Source: Amycolatopsis sp. FBCC-B4732
GTDB lineage: Bacteria; Actinomycetota; Actinomycetes; Mycobacteriales; Pseudonocardiaceae
Direction of reading: 5' to 3'
Assembly: GCF_023008405.1 (NCBI RefSeq)
Contig: NZ_CP095376.1
Coordinates: 8,288,501 to 8,352,500 of the forward strand
DNA length: 64,000 nucleotides
Numbering within the stretch: the stretch's first letter is position 1; each line of letters begins with the position of its first letter. Positions 8,418 to 17,111 of the stretch are shown piece by piece. Made by a program: the position numbers and the translations under genes. The notes beneath the pieces were generated by a model. The model worked only from the letters and a program-made list of their open reading frames with translations. It did not search any database and was not told the DNA's origin.

Positions 8418-8897
8418 ATGGAGACGACCGTCGACGAGCCGCCGTGGCTGCGCACCGGGTCCTGGGTCGGTTGCCCGCTGATCGGCGGCGCGCTCGGCGT
8501 GGGCGTGTGGGCCATCGCCGCGTGGGTCAGCGACCTGCCGGCGTTCCCGTTCCAAGGCGTGTTCAAGGTGCTCACGAAGCTGCCGCAGCCGTGGGCGACG
8601 CTGGCCGCGGTGGCCGGCGGGCTGGTGCTCGGCCTGGTGTTCGCGGTCGTCTGGGCCGGCGACCGCTTGGTCGTGACGGTCTCGCCGACCCGCGTCACGC
8701 TGGTCCGCGGCGACAAGACCCGCCGCATCGAGGCCGACCTCGACGCCGTCTACCTCGACGGCAAGGAGCTTGTCCTGCGCACCACCGACGGCCGGGAGAT
8801 CGCCCGCGAGAAGACCGACCTGTCGGGGCGCGAGCTGGCTCCCGCCTTCGCCGAACACGGCTACCCCTGGCGCGACGACCCGCCGGTCGAGCGATGA
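8418..8897 (+). CDS. YqeB-like membrane protein
   Basis: This small membrane protein of about 159 residues has two hydrophobic helices (around residues 15-38 and 58-85) followed by a soluble beta-rich domain (VTVSPTRVTLVRGDKTRRIEADLDAVYLDGKELVLRT split over two strands) resembling the PH-like domain of the YqeB family. The family function is unknown. An alternative ATG lies three codons upstream at 8409 but overlaps the apparent -10 element. The stop overlaps the ATG of the next TetR gene (ATGA), so the two are co-translated and the regulator may control it. Confidence 0.78.
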   Translation: METTVDEPPWLRTGSWVGCPLIGGALGVGVWAIAAWVSDLPAFPFQGVFKVLTKLPQPWATLAAVAGGLVLGLVFAVVWAGDRLVVTVSPTRVTLVRGDKTRRIEADLDAVYLDGKELVLRTTDGREIAREKTDLSGRELAPAFAEHGYPWRDDPPVER

Positions 8898-9508
8898 GGA
8901 CCGTCGACCCGGCCAAGCACGCGGCCAAGCGCCGCGCGATCGCGGACGCCGCGGCCGGCTGCTTCGCCGAGAAGGGCTTCGAGCGGACGACGACCGCGGA
9001 CATCTGCCGCGCGGCGGGCATCAGCTCCGGCAGCCTCTTCCACTACTTCCCCAGCAAGCGCGCGGTGTTCACGGCGATCTTCACCGACGACGCCGCCGAG
9101 ACGGCCGAGCGTCTCGAAACCGCGGCGAAGGCCGAAGACCCGTGGATCGCGCTGCTCGACGTCGTCGCCGAGCTGGCCGGGCAGATCGCCCAGCCGGGCG
9201 TCGTCCGGATCGTCCTGGAAGCCGCCGCGCAGGCCGCCCGCGACGACGAGTTCGCCGAGCTGATCCACCGCAACGACAGCGCCCTGCGTGACGGCTTGGC
9301 CGTCCTGGTCGAACGGGCCGGGACCGCCGGGCTGATCGACCCGGGCGTCGCACCGCGGGCGGCCGCCGGCTGGGTCGCCGGGCTGATCGACGCGATGATT
9401 TCGCGGGCGAGCCTCGACCCCGGCCTCGATCTGCCCGCCGAGCAAGCGATCCTCCGGACGATCCTGATCCGGTTCCTTCGCCCGGTTCCGCCCCCGGCGG
9501 GCGGCTGA
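8894..9508 (+). CDS. TetR/AcrR family transcriptional regulator
   Basis: This 204-residue regulator has a typical N-terminal helix-turn-helix (about residues 12-58; TTTADICRAAGISSGSLFHYFPSKRAVF) and a helical C-terminal ligand domain. It is translationally coupled to the YqeB-type gene by a 4-base overlap. Target and ligand are unknown; the most likely target is its own operon. It interrupts the dynamin/GrpE-like group, so it could also regulate the GrpE-dynamin pair that starts 18 bases after its stop. Confidence 0.9.
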   Translation: MRTVDPAKHAAKRRAIADAAAGCFAEKGFERTTTADICRAAGISSGSLFHYFPSKRAVFTAIFTDDAAETAERLETAAKAEDPWIALLDVVAELAGQIAQPGVVRIVLEAAAQAARDDEFAELIHRNDSALRDGLAVLVERAGTAGLIDPGVAPRAAAGWVAGLIDAMISRASLDPGLDLPAEQAILRTILIRFLRPVPPPAGG

Positions 9509-9526
9509 ATCCGCCAGACTGTCCGC

Positions 9527-9916
9527 ATGGCGTGGTTTCGCAAGGACGGAACCGACCGCGGTTCCCCCGCGTCGGACACCGATGTGCACCCCTTGCAGCA
9601 GCAGGTAAGCGATCTTGAGCGCGCACTCGCCGATCGCCAGGCACTGATCCAGATGTGCTTGTACGCCCTGGACCGCGCCCGCAGTGGCGGCGTCGTCGAA
9701 CGCCTCGAAGAGGGGCTCGCCGCGATCGGCGTCCAAGCGCTGCGGCCCGACGGCGAGCGCTTCGACCCGGCCTGCCACGAAGCCGGCGGCGCCGTGGCCA
9801 CCGAAGACCCGGCGCTCGAGGGCATCGTCGCGGAAACCGAGGTCACCGGGTTCGCCGACCACGACCGCCTGCTGCGCGCCCCGATCGTCACCGTCTACGC
9901 GAAGAAGACCCCGTGA
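9527..9916 (+). CDS. Short GrpE-like nucleotide exchange factor
   Basis: This 129-residue protein resembles the GrpE C-terminal beta-wing domain: LEEGLAAIGVQALRPDGERFD then PACHEAGGAVATEDP, EGIVAETEVTGF and LLRAPIVTVY match the GrpE pattern of GV, FDP-HEA, Gy and lRpa-V-V. The long N-terminal coiled coil of true GrpE (about 200 residues total) is reduced to one short helix (residues 25-50). It overlaps the second dynamin gene by 4 bases (GTGA), so the two are made together. No Hsp70 gene is in the window, so its partner is open. A CAGACT -10-like hexamer lies six bases before the ATG. Confidence 0.78.
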   Translation: MAWFRKDGTDRGSPASDTDVHPLQQQVSDLERALADRQALIQMCLYALDRARSGGVVERLEEGLAAIGVQALRPDGERFDPACHEAGGAVATEDPALEGIVAETEVTGFADHDRLLRAPIVTVYAKKTP

Positions 9917-11751
9917 GCGCACCCACCGCGCCGAGCCTGCCCGCGCAGGTCGCGGCCGCGCGAGAGCAGCTGCTGACCACCGTCCGCGACGCCGACCCGG
10001 CCGCCGCCCGGTGGGTCGAGGACATCCGGAAGACCCGGCCGAAGAAGCCGGCCGTCGTGGTCGTCGGCGAGACCAACCGCGGCAAGAGCTCGCTGGTCAA
10101 CGCGCTGCTCGCGCGGCCGGGACTGTCCCCTGTGGACGCCGACGTCGCCACCGCCACCTACCTGGTGTTCGACCACGCCGACGCGTGGGGCGCGCAGGCC
10201 TGCTACCCCGGCCAGCTCGCGCCGGTGCCGATCGACCTGGGCCAGCTGATCCACTGGGTGTCCGCCGCGCACGAGCTGCCGCCCGGCCAGATCCCGCCGC
10301 GGTACGTCGAGGTCACCGGGCCGGTGCCGCTGCTGATGCGGCTTTCCCTGGTCGACACCCCCGGCGTCGGCGGGCTCGACTCGCTGCACGGCGAGCTCGC
10401 CAAGGAAGCCGCCGCGGGTGCGACCGCGCTGCTGTTCGTCGTCGACGCCTCGGCGCCGTTCACCTCGACCGAGCTGCAGTTCCTGCGCGACGTCGGCGAG
10501 CGCGTCGAGACCGTGGTGTTCGCGCTGACCAAGGTGGACATGTTCCGCGGCTGGCGCGAGGTCATGGAGGCCGACCGGCAGCTGCTGCGCGAGCACGCGC
10601 CCCGCTTCGCCGACGCGGTGTTCCACCCGGTGTCGGCGCGGATGTTCGAAACGGCCGCGAAGGCGCCCAACGAGCAGATGGCCGCGATGCTGCGGGAGAA
10701 GTCCGGCGTCGCCGCGATCCAGACGGCGTTGCAGGAGCTGCTCGTCGGCCGCTCGGCGATGCTCGGCGAGGCCAACACGCTGCGCGCGCTCTCCAGCGCG
10801 CTGGGCGAACTGAAGGCGAAGCTGCAGGCCGAGAGCCGCGCGCTGTCCGCCGGGGAAGCCGAGGCCGAGCAGCTGCGCGAACGCCGTGACCAGCTGCAGG
10901 CCGAGCGCCGGTCCTCGACCCGCGGCTGGCAGCTCAAGCTGCGCGGCGAGGTGCAGCGCACCCGCGTCGAGGTCGGGCACGAGTCCAGCAGGCAGATGCG
11001 GGACGCGCAGACCCACTTCCGCCAGCTGATCGACGCGGCCAAGCGCGACGAGCTGGCCGCGCTCCCGCAGCAGGTCGACATCGCGCTGCAGACGACGTCG
11101 CAGCGGGTCTCGATGCTGCTTTCCCAGCGGCTGAACCAGGTCACCAACGTCTCGCTGTCGGAGCTGTTCTCGCCCGAAGAGCTCGACGTCATCCGCGCGC
11201 AGTTCGCCCGGGCCGGCGGCCCGCCGGTGGTGCTGCGCCCGCCGGACAAGAAGCCGCCGACGGCCGAGGACAAACTGCTCGTCTTCATGGGCATCTCCGG
11301 CGGCGTCGGGGCCGGCAAGGTGGCCGCGCTGCCGCTGGCCGGCGTCGCGATCCTCAACCCCGTCGTGCTGCCCGCGACCATCATCATCGGCCTCGGCGCC
11401 GGCTGGTGGATGGCCCGCACGCGCAAGCACGCGGCCGACAAGCAGCACATGAAGCAGTGGCTGGTCGAGGCGATCGCGGACGCCCGCTCGACGCTCGACC
11501 AGCTGGTCGCCGAGCAGCTGATCGAGGCCGAGCAGCAGCTGTCGATGGCGCTGGACGAAGCACTGGGCCGGCGCATCGACGCGATCGAGGCCGAGCTGAA
11601 GGAAGTCGACAAGACGATCAAGATGGGTGCGCAGGAGCGCGCCAAGAAGATCGCCGTCGTGTCGAAGCGGCTCAAAGAGGTCAGCGACGGCCGCGACCGT
11701 GCCGAAACCTTCCTGACCAGGATCCGGGCGCTGCGGGACAAGACCGCCTGA
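9913..11751 (+). CDS. Dynamin-like GTPase with membrane hairpin (second of two)
   Basis: This 612-residue GTPase has G1 GETNRGKSS (52-60), G3 DTPG (148-151) and G4 TKVD (206-209). A long helical and coiled-coil region follows (about 320-430, rich in E, R and Q), then a hydrophobic, glycine-rich segment near residues 470-500 (LPLAGVAILNPVVLPATIII) that could be a membrane paddle, and a second coiled coil to the C-terminus. This is the layout of bacterial dynamin-like proteins. GTG at 9913 overlaps the GrpE-like stop. Membrane remodelling or repair is inferred from the family, and a GrpE-like partner in one operon is unusual. Confidence 0.9.
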   Translation: MSAPTAPSLPAQVAAAREQLLTTVRDADPAAARWVEDIRKTRPKKPAVVVVGETNRGKSSLVNALLARPGLSPVDADVATATYLVFDHADAWGAQACYPGQLAPVPIDLGQLIHWVSAAHELPPGQIPPRYVEVTGPVPLLMRLSLVDTPGVGGLDSLHGELAKEAAAGATALLFVVDASAPFTSTELQFLRDVGERVETVVFALTKVDMFRGWREVMEADRQLLREHAPRFADAVFHPVSARMFETAAKAPNEQMAAMLREKSGVAAIQTALQELLVGRSAMLGEANTLRALSSALGELKAKLQAESRALSAGEAEAEQLRERRDQLQAERRSSTRGWQLKLRGEVQRTRVEVGHESSRQMRDAQTHFRQLIDAAKRDELAALPQQVDIALQTTSQRVSMLLSQRLNQVTNVSLSELFSPEELDVIRAQFARAGGPPVVLRPPDKKPPTAEDKLLVFMGISGGVGAGKVAALPLAGVAILNPVVLPATIIIGLGAGWWMARTRKHAADKQHMKQWLVEAIADARSTLDQLVAEQLIEAEQQLSMALDEALGRRIDAIEAELKEVDKTIKMGAQERAKKIAVVSKRLKEVSDGRDRAETFLTRIRALRDKTA

Positions 11752-11854
11752 CCCCGGTCCGGTTGTGGAGCGGAACCGAACCGGCATACGGTGAGTCATA
11801 CCCTCGGACAGCAGGTCAGAGACGGCGGTACCCGGTCAAAAGGGGGAAGTTCCC

Positions 11855-12556
11855 ATGTGGGTCGACGAGAGTGGCGGCAGCGACACCGACGCGAGCGGTA
11901 CGAACGCGATGACCGTCCACGTCGACGGTCAGGAGTACCAGGCCGAGGTCAACTACGACGTGAACGACGACGGCGTCAACGACACCGCGATCATCGAGCA
12001 CGACGACGGCACCTCGCAGGCGTTCATCGACACGAACCACGACGGTGAAGCCGACCAGTACGCCGTGCTGGACGAAACCGGGCACGTCGTCGACCAGGCC
12101 GTCTACGACGAGGCCAGCGGCCAGTGGGTCGAGTCCCACGGCGGCGGCCACGACGACTCCGACACCGGGGGCCGCGACGACAGCTCCGGCGGGCACATCC
12201 ACGCCGACCTGCCGGACGGCGAGGTGGACGCGGGGGTCGCGACCATCGACACCGACCACGACGGCCACAACGACACCGCCATCGTCGAGACGAAGAGCGG
12301 CGGCACCATCGCCTTCACCGACAAGGACGGCGACGGCGAAGCGGACATCGCGATCCAGACCGGCGCCGACGGCACCACCACGACGTTCGAGCACTCCGGC
12401 CCCGGCCAGTGGACCGAGGTCTCGAGTGGACTGGTGGACTCCGGCAGCGAGGGCGACCTGGCCGCCGACGCGGCTTGGGGCGAGGCCGGCACGCAGACGC
12501 TGGAAGGCGTCGCGCGCATCGACTCCGGCACGGGGCAGTGGATATCCCCCAACTGA
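11855..12556 (+). CDS. Acidic DxDxDG-loop repeat protein
   Basis: This very acidic 233-residue protein has four calcium-binding-type loops: DVNDDGVND (35-43), DTNHDGEAD (59-67), DTDHDGHND (132-140) and DKDGDGEAD (156-164). They are arranged as two modules offset by about 97 residues, each ending in a GQW motif, with a histidine/glycine-rich linker between. No signal peptide or membrane segment is visible. A GGGGGAAG ribosome binding site lies 6-8 bases before the ATG. It follows the second dynamin gene by 103 bases and precedes a strong terminator. Calcium binding is inferred from the loops; function is unknown. Confidence 0.83.
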   Translation: MWVDESGGSDTDASGTNAMTVHVDGQEYQAEVNYDVNDDGVNDTAIIEHDDGTSQAFIDTNHDGEADQYAVLDETGHVVDQAVYDEASGQWVESHGGGHDDSDTGGRDDSSGGHIHADLPDGEVDAGVATIDTDHDGHNDTAIVETKSGGTIAFTDKDGDGEADIAIQTGADGTTTTFEHSGPGQWTEVSSGLVDSGSEGDLAADAAWGEAGTQTLEGVARIDSGTGQWISPN

Positions 12557-12578
12557 GGTGACCCACGTCTCAGTTTGA

Positions 12579-12607
12579 AAGCCCGGGGCTTCGGCCTCGG
12601 GCTTTTT
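12579..12607 (+). terminator. Rho-independent terminator
   Basis: GCCCGGGGC (12581-12589) pairs with GCCTCGGGC (12594-12602) around a TTCG loop, with one G-T wobble, and is followed by six T. It ends the dynamin/DxDxDG gene group. Confidence 0.92.
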
Positions 12608-12849
12608 TCATGTCGTCAATGAAAGAAAAGGCGGCTTCTGAATCGATTCCCTTATCGGTCTTGTGAGAGAACGTACACGTCAGCTCTCTGTTACCTGCCG
12701 GTCATGCGGTTACTCTCGAAGAATCCCAAAACCCGCACACCGGTCGTCCGCCGGTGTGCGAAGCCATTCGGCCGCAGGCAATGAAGCCCGCACCGGAACA
12801 GCGTCGTTCCCGGTGCGGGCTCATTTGTCGTCGGAAGTCAGGAGTAGAG
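12608..12849 (+). promoter_or_regulatory. Leader of the PEP carboxykinase gene with two strong hairpins
   Basis: The region contains a perfect 10-base-pair hairpin, CGCACACCGG (12734-12743) with CCGGTGTGCG (12751-12760), and a longer hairpin in which 12785-12799 pairs with 12806-12821 with one bulged G. No U-tract follows the second, but it lies about 30 bases before the start codon. A possible -10 (TACTCT, 12711-12716) precedes both hairpins, so they would be in the leader RNA. A regulatory role is inferred. Confidence 0.6.
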
Positions 12850-14670
12850 ATGACCGCAGTCGCCATCCCCGGACTGGACACCGCGCCGACGACGCACACC
12901 GGCGTGCTGTCCTTCGTCCGGGAGGTCGCCGAGCTGACCAACCCGGACCGCGTGGTGTGGGTCGACGGGTCTGACGAAGAAGCCGCCCGGATCAACCAGG
13001 AGCTGGTCGACGCCGGCACGTTCGTGCAGCTCAAGTCGAAGCCGAACTCCTTCTGGGCCACCTCCGACCCCAACGACGTCGCCCGCGTCGAAGACCGGAC
13101 CTTCATCTGTTCGGAGCGTCCCGAGGACGCCGGTCCGACCAACCACTGGATGGACCCGGCCGAGATGAAGGCCACCATGACCGAGCTCTTCCGAGGCTCG
13201 ATGCGCGGCCGCACGATGTACGTCATCCCGTTCTGCATGGGTCCCCTCGCCGACGAGAATCCCAAGCTGGGTATCGAAATCACCGATTTCGCCTACGTTG
13301 TCGCTTCGATGCGCGTGATGACCCGCGCGGGCAAGGCGGCCCTCGAGAAGTTCGTCGCGCCGGATGGCAGTGAGCGCGAATTCGTGCCGGCACTCCACTC
13401 CGTGGGTGCGCCGCTCGAGCCGGGGCAGCAGGACGTTTCCTGGCCCTGCAACGAAACGAAGTACATTTCGCACTTCCCCGAAGAGCGGGCGATCTGGAGC
13501 TACGGCTCCGGCTACGGCGGCAACTCGCTGCTGGGCAAGAAGTGCTACTCGCTGCGCATCGCCTCGGTGATGGCCCGCGACGAGGGCTGGCTCGCCGAGC
13601 ACATGCTGATCCTCAAGCTGATCTCCCCCGAGGAGAAGGTCCACTACGTCGCGGCCGCGTTCCCGAGCGCCTGCGGCAAGACCAACCTCGCCATGCTGCA
13701 GCCGACCATCCCGGGCTGGCGCGCCGAGACCCTCGGCGACGACATCGCGTGGATGCGCTTCGGGGAAGACGGCCGCCTGTACGCGGTCAACCCGGAGTTC
13801 GGCTTCTTCGGCGTCGCGCCGGGTACCGACTGGCACACCAACCCGAACGCGATGCGCACGATCGAACAGGGCAACACGGTCTTCACGAACGTCGCCCTCA
13901 CCGACGACGGCGACATCTGGTGGGAGGGCATGGAGAACAAGCCCGCCCACGCCACGTCGTGGAAGAAGCAGGACTGGACGCCGGACTCCGAGGAGAAGGC
14001 CGCCCACCCGAACTCGCGCTACTGCACGCCGATGTCGCAGTGCCCGATCCTCGCCGACGAGTGGGACGACCCGAAGGGCGTGCCGATCTCGGCGATCCTG
14101 TTCGGCGGCCGCCGCAAGACGACGGTGCCGCTGGTGAACGAGGCCCGCGACTGGCAGCACGGCGTCTTCATGGGTGCCACGATGTCGTCGGAGACCACGG
14201 CGGCCGCGGCCGGCGCGGTCGGCAACGTGCGCCGCGACCCGATGGCGATGCTGCCGTTCCTCGGCTACCACGCCGGTGATTACTTCAAGCACTGGCTGAA
14301 CCTGGGCAAGAACGCCGACGCGAACAAGCTGCCGAAGATCTTCTACGTCAACTGGTTCCGCCGCGGCGACGACGGCCGCTTCCTGTGGCCGGGCTTCGGC
14401 GAGAACTCGCGGATCCTCAAGTGGGTCGTCGAGCGCGTCGAGGGCAAGGGCAACGCCGTCGAGACGCCGGTCGGCTTCGTGCCGCGGGCCGAGGACCTCG
14501 ACACCGAGGGCCTCACCGAGCCGATCGAGGACATCCAGGCCGCCCTCGAGGTCAAGCCCGAGGAGTGGCGCGCGGAGCTGCCGCTGATCGAGGAGTGGTT
14601 CCAGAAGATCGGCGAGGTCCCCACCTCGCTGCGTGACGAGCTCGACGCGCTGGCCCAGCGCCTGAGCTGA
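12850..14670 (+). CDS. pckG: Phosphoenolpyruvate carboxykinase (GTP)
   Basis: This 606-residue enzyme converts oxaloacetate and GTP to phosphoenolpyruvate, GDP and CO2, the first committed step of gluconeogenesis. Length and sequence match GTP-type PEPCK: the P-loop is [13 protein letters not shown], with a nearby [10 protein letters not shown] metal and substrate segment, and [12 protein letters not shown] and [14 protein letters not shown] motifs later. I chose the ATG at 12850 because an AGGAG site lies six to ten bases upstream, although the frame is open further back. It is a single-gene unit between two terminators, with a structured leader. Confidence 0.97.
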   Translation: MTAVAIPGLDTAPTTHTGVLSFVREVAELTNPDRVVWVDGSDEEAARINQELVDAGTFVQLKSKPNSFWATSDPNDVARVEDRTFICSERPEDAGPTNHWMDPAEMKATMTELFRGSMRGRTMYVIPFCMGPLADENPKLGIEITDFAYVVASMRVMTRAGKAALEKFVAPDGSEREFVPALHSVGAPLEPGQQDVSWPCNETKYISHFPEERAIWSYGSGYGGNSLLGKKCYSLRIASVMARDEGWLAEHMLILKLISPEEKVHYVAAAFPSACGKTNLAMLQPTIPGWRAETLGDDIAWMRFGEDGRLYAVNPEFGFFGVAPGTDWHTNPNAMRTIEQGNTVFTNVALTDDGDIWWEGMENKPAHATSWKKQDWTPDSEEKAAHPNSRYCTPMSQCPILADEWDDPKGVPISAILFGGRRKTTVPLVNEARDWQHGVFMGATMSSETTAAAAGAVGNVRRDPMAMLPFLGYHAGDYFKHWLNLGKNADANKLPKIFYVNWFRRGDDGRFLWPGFGENSRILKWVVERVEGKGNAVETPVGFVPRAEDLDTEGLTEPIEDIQAALEVKPEEWRAELPLIEEWFQKIGEVPTSLRDELDALAQRLS

Positions 14671-14683
14671 ACACCCTGAGACA

Positions 14684-14730
14684 GAAGGGGACGCCTCCCG
14701 GCCGCATCCGGGAGGCGTCCCCTTCTTCCT
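14684..14730 (+). terminator. Rho-independent terminator after pckG
   Basis: A perfect 18-base-pair stem (14684-14701 with 14708-14725) and a six-base loop CCGCAT are followed by the pyrimidine tract TTCCTTTC. It separates pckG from the LLM genes. Confidence 0.93.
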
Positions 14731-14737
14731 TTCCCGG

Positions 14738-14743
14738 TAGTTT
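14738..14743 (+). promoter_or_regulatory. -10 element TAGTTT, leaderless type
   Basis: The hexamer is followed by seven bases and the ATG at 14751. No ribosome binding site is present, consistent with a leaderless mRNA. Confidence 0.5.
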
Positions 14744-14750
14744 CGCGCCT

Positions 14751-15620
14751 ATGAAACCGTTCCGCTTCGGCGTGGATCTGGTGGTGCCCGGTTCCCGGGC
14801 CGAGTGGGTGGCGAAGTGCCGCAAGGCCGAGGACCTCGGCTACGACGTCGTCGGGGCGGCCGACCACGTCGGGATGGCGCCGCCGTTCCCCGCGCTCGTG
14901 CTCGCGGCCGAGGCGACCGAGCGGGTCCGGCTCAACACGTTCGTCATCAACGCCTGCTTCCACCACCCGGTGCTGCTCGCCCGCGACGTCACGGGCACCG
15001 ACCAGTTCACCGGCGGCCGCCTGGAGCTGGGCATCGGCGCGGGGTACGTCGAGGCGGAGTTCCACGCCGCCGGGATCGAGTGGGGCACGCCCGGGCAGCG
15101 GTACGCGCGGCTCGAACGCGCGGTGCTGGAACTGAAACGGCTGTACGCGGATCCGTCGCACAAGCCGGAACCGGTGCAGAAACCCGGGCCGCCGCTGCTG
15201 CTCGGCGGACGCGGCGACCGCGTCCTCAAGCTGGCCGCGAAGCACGCCGACATCGTCGGCTTCACCGGTACCGCGGCGACGAAGGTCGAGGGCCGGATGT
15301 CCCTGGCCGGGCTCGGCGAGCTGACCGAGCGCGTCGAGTTCGCGCGGACCGCCCTCGACGGCCGGGACGCCGAGCTGAACCTGCTGGTGCACGTCACCCG
15401 CGTGACCGACGACCGCCGCAGCACGCTGGAAGCCGTCCACCGGCGGGTCCCCGACCTCGGCGTCGACGAGCTGGGCGAGCTGCCGACCGTCCTCGTGGGA
15501 TCCTCCGGCGCCGTCGCCGAGCAGCTGCTGCGCACCCGCGAGACGCTCGGAATCAGCTACTTCACAGTGATCGAGGACGACCTGCCGAGGCTGGCTCCGG
15601 TGATCGAAAAGCTCCGCTGA
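14751..15620 (+). CDS. LLM class F420-dependent oxidoreductase (copy 1)
   Basis: This 289-residue luciferase-like TIM-barrel protein begins FRFGVDLVVPGSRAEWVAKC and contains GADHVGMAPPFPALVLAA-like and ARDVTGTDQFTGGRLELGIGAGY segments, typical of the F420-dependent LLM subfamily. The ligand would be F420H2 or FMN; the substrate is unknown. A close paralogue follows 13 bases after the stop. A TAGTTT -10 element seven bases upstream points to a leaderless start. Confidence 0.9.
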   Translation: MKPFRFGVDLVVPGSRAEWVAKCRKAEDLGYDVVGAADHVGMAPPFPALVLAAEATERVRLNTFVINACFHHPVLLARDVTGTDQFTGGRLELGIGAGYVEAEFHAAGIEWGTPGQRYARLERAVLELKRLYADPSHKPEPVQKPGPPLLLGGRGDRVLKLAAKHADIVGFTGTAATKVEGRMSLAGLGELTERVEFARTALDGRDAELNLLVHVTRVTDDRRSTLEAVHRRVPDLGVDELGELPTVLVGSSGAVAEQLLRTRETLGISYFTVIEDDLPRLAPVIEKLR

Positions 15621-15621
15621 G

Positions 15622-15627
15622 TACCTT
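15622..15627 (+). promoter_or_regulatory. -10 element TACCTT, leaderless type
   Basis: The hexamer overlaps the space between the two LLM genes and is followed by six bases and the ATG at 15634, so copy 2 may have its own promoter. Confidence 0.45.
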
Positions 15628-15633
15628 GTCGGT

Positions 15634-16509
15634 ATGACTGGGGATTTCCGCTTCGGGGTCAACATGCACGTGCCCGACCACCGCGCGGGGTGGGTCGGGA
15701 AGTGCCGGAAGGCCGAGGACCTGGGCTTCGACGTCATCGGTGCGGCCGACCACCTCGGGATGGCGCCGCCGTTCCCGGCGCTCGTGCTCGCCGCCGAGGT
15801 CACCGAGCGGGTCAAGCTGAACACCTTCGTGCTGAACACCCCGTTCTACAACCCGGTGCTGCTCGCCCGCGACGTCACGGGCACCGACCAGTTCACCGAC
15901 GGCCGCCTGGAGCTGGGGCTCGGCGCGGGGTACGTCAAGGAGGAGTTCGAGGCCGCCGGGCTGCCGTTCCCGTCCGCCCGCGAGCGCGTCGACCACCTCG
16001 AGCGGTCGATCCTCGAGCTCAAGCGGGCCTACGCCGACCCGGAGCACAAGCCGGCACCGGTGCGCCCCGCCGGACCGCCGCTGCTGCTCGCCGGCCGCGG
16101 TGACCGGCTGCTGACCCTCGCGGCCGAGCACGCCGACGTCATCGGCTTCACCGGTGCCGCGAAGACGCCGGACGGCGGCGCACTGATGCCGGAGACCGCC
16201 GAAGGCATCGAGGAGCGGGTCGGGTTCGTCCGGTCGAAGCTTGGCGGCCGGGAGGTCGAGTTCAACCTGCTGTGCCACTTCGTGCACATCACCGGCGACC
16301 GCGCGGGCGCGCTCGCGGAGCTCGAGAAGCGGGTGCAGGGCGTCCTGAGCGTCGAGCAGCTGGCGGTGCTGCCGACCGCGCTGATCGGCTCGCCCGCCGA
16401 GGTCGCCGAGCAGCTCCACGCCCACCGCGAGCGGTTCGGGCTGACCTACTACACGATCCTGGAACAGAACATGGACCAGTTCGCCCCGGTGCTCGAAGCG
16501 CTCCGATGA
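15634..16509 (+). CDS. LLM class F420-dependent oxidoreductase (copy 2)
   Basis: This 291-residue paralogue of the preceding gene shares long identical runs such as ADHLGMAPPFPALVLAAEVTERV versus the equivalent of copy 1, then LLARDVTGTDQFT and GRLELGLGAGY. It differs most after residue 190, where it has an extra segment (TPDGGALMPETAEGIEERV). The pair clearly arose by tandem duplication followed by divergence. The stop overlaps the ATG of the ABC ATPase gene (ATGA), placing it at the head of an LLM-ABC operon. The substrate is unknown. Confidence 0.9.
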   Translation: MTGDFRFGVNMHVPDHRAGWVGKCRKAEDLGFDVIGAADHLGMAPPFPALVLAAEVTERVKLNTFVLNTPFYNPVLLARDVTGTDQFTDGRLELGLGAGYVKEEFEAAGLPFPSARERVDHLERSILELKRAYADPEHKPAPVRPAGPPLLLAGRGDRLLTLAAEHADVIGFTGAAKTPDGGALMPETAEGIEERVGFVRSKLGGREVEFNLLCHFVHITGDRAGALAELEKRVQGVLSVEQLAVLPTALIGSPAEVAEQLHAHRERFGLTYYTILEQNMDQFAPVLEALR

Positions 16510-17111
16510 TCGACGCGACCGCGATCGGCGTCCGGGCCGGCGAGCACTGGCTGTTCGACGACCTGGACTTCGCCGTCGAGCCCGGCGAGTGCGCGGCGAT
16601 CGTCGGGCCGAACGGAGTCGGCAAGTCGACCTTGATGCGCTGCCTCTACGGGATGCAGAAGCCGCAGCGCGGCCGCGTGCTGATCGACCGCAAGGTGCCG
16701 GACGAGCGGGACGTCGAATTCCGCCGCAAGGTGTCGGTGCTGTTCGACGACTCCGACTTCTTCGCCGAGCTGACGCCGTTGCAGCACCTCGAACTCCTGG
16801 CCGGCTCGTTCGGCGCCGACCTGGGCGACCACGAGGAGCTGCTGCGCGACGCGGGGCTCGGCGAGCGCATGCGCGTCACGTCCGGGCACTTCTCCGCGGG
16901 CCAGCGCCGCCGCCTGCTCCTGCTCGGCGTCACCGCGCGCCCGCACCGCGTGTTGCTGCTCGACGAACCGGAACGCGCGCTCGACGCGGCGGGCAAGGAC
17001 TGGCTCGTCGAGGTGATCGCCCGGTCGACGGCGGCCGGCGCGGCGGTCGTGGTGGCCACGCACCACCCGCCGCTGCTCGAAGCCGCGGACAGCGTCCTAG
17101 AACTGTGGTGA
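16506..17111 (+). CDS. ABC transporter ATP-binding protein
   Basis: This compact 201-residue ATPase has Walker A GPNGVGKST (about residues 34-42), signature FSAGQRRR and Walker B VLLLDEPERALD. The degenerate signature and small size are common for actinobacterial ABC-2-like pairs. It overlaps both neighbours by 4 bases and would energise the membrane protein encoded next. The substrate is unknown. Confidence 0.9.
   Translation: MIDATAIGVRAGEHWLFDDLDFAVEPGECAAIVGPNGVGKSTLMRCLYGMQKPQRGRVLIDRKVPDERDVEFRRKVSVLFDDSDFFAELTPLQHLELLAGSFGADLGDHEELLRDAGLGERMRVTSGHFSAGQRRRLLLLGVTARPHRVLLLDEPERALDAAGKDWLVEVIARSTAAGAAVVVATHHPPLLEAADSVLELW

Noticed and set aside
9895..11799. A 634-codon open frame on the minus strand
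   Set aside because: It is antisense to the second dynamin gene, which has clear GTPase motifs. No domain is recognisable in it.
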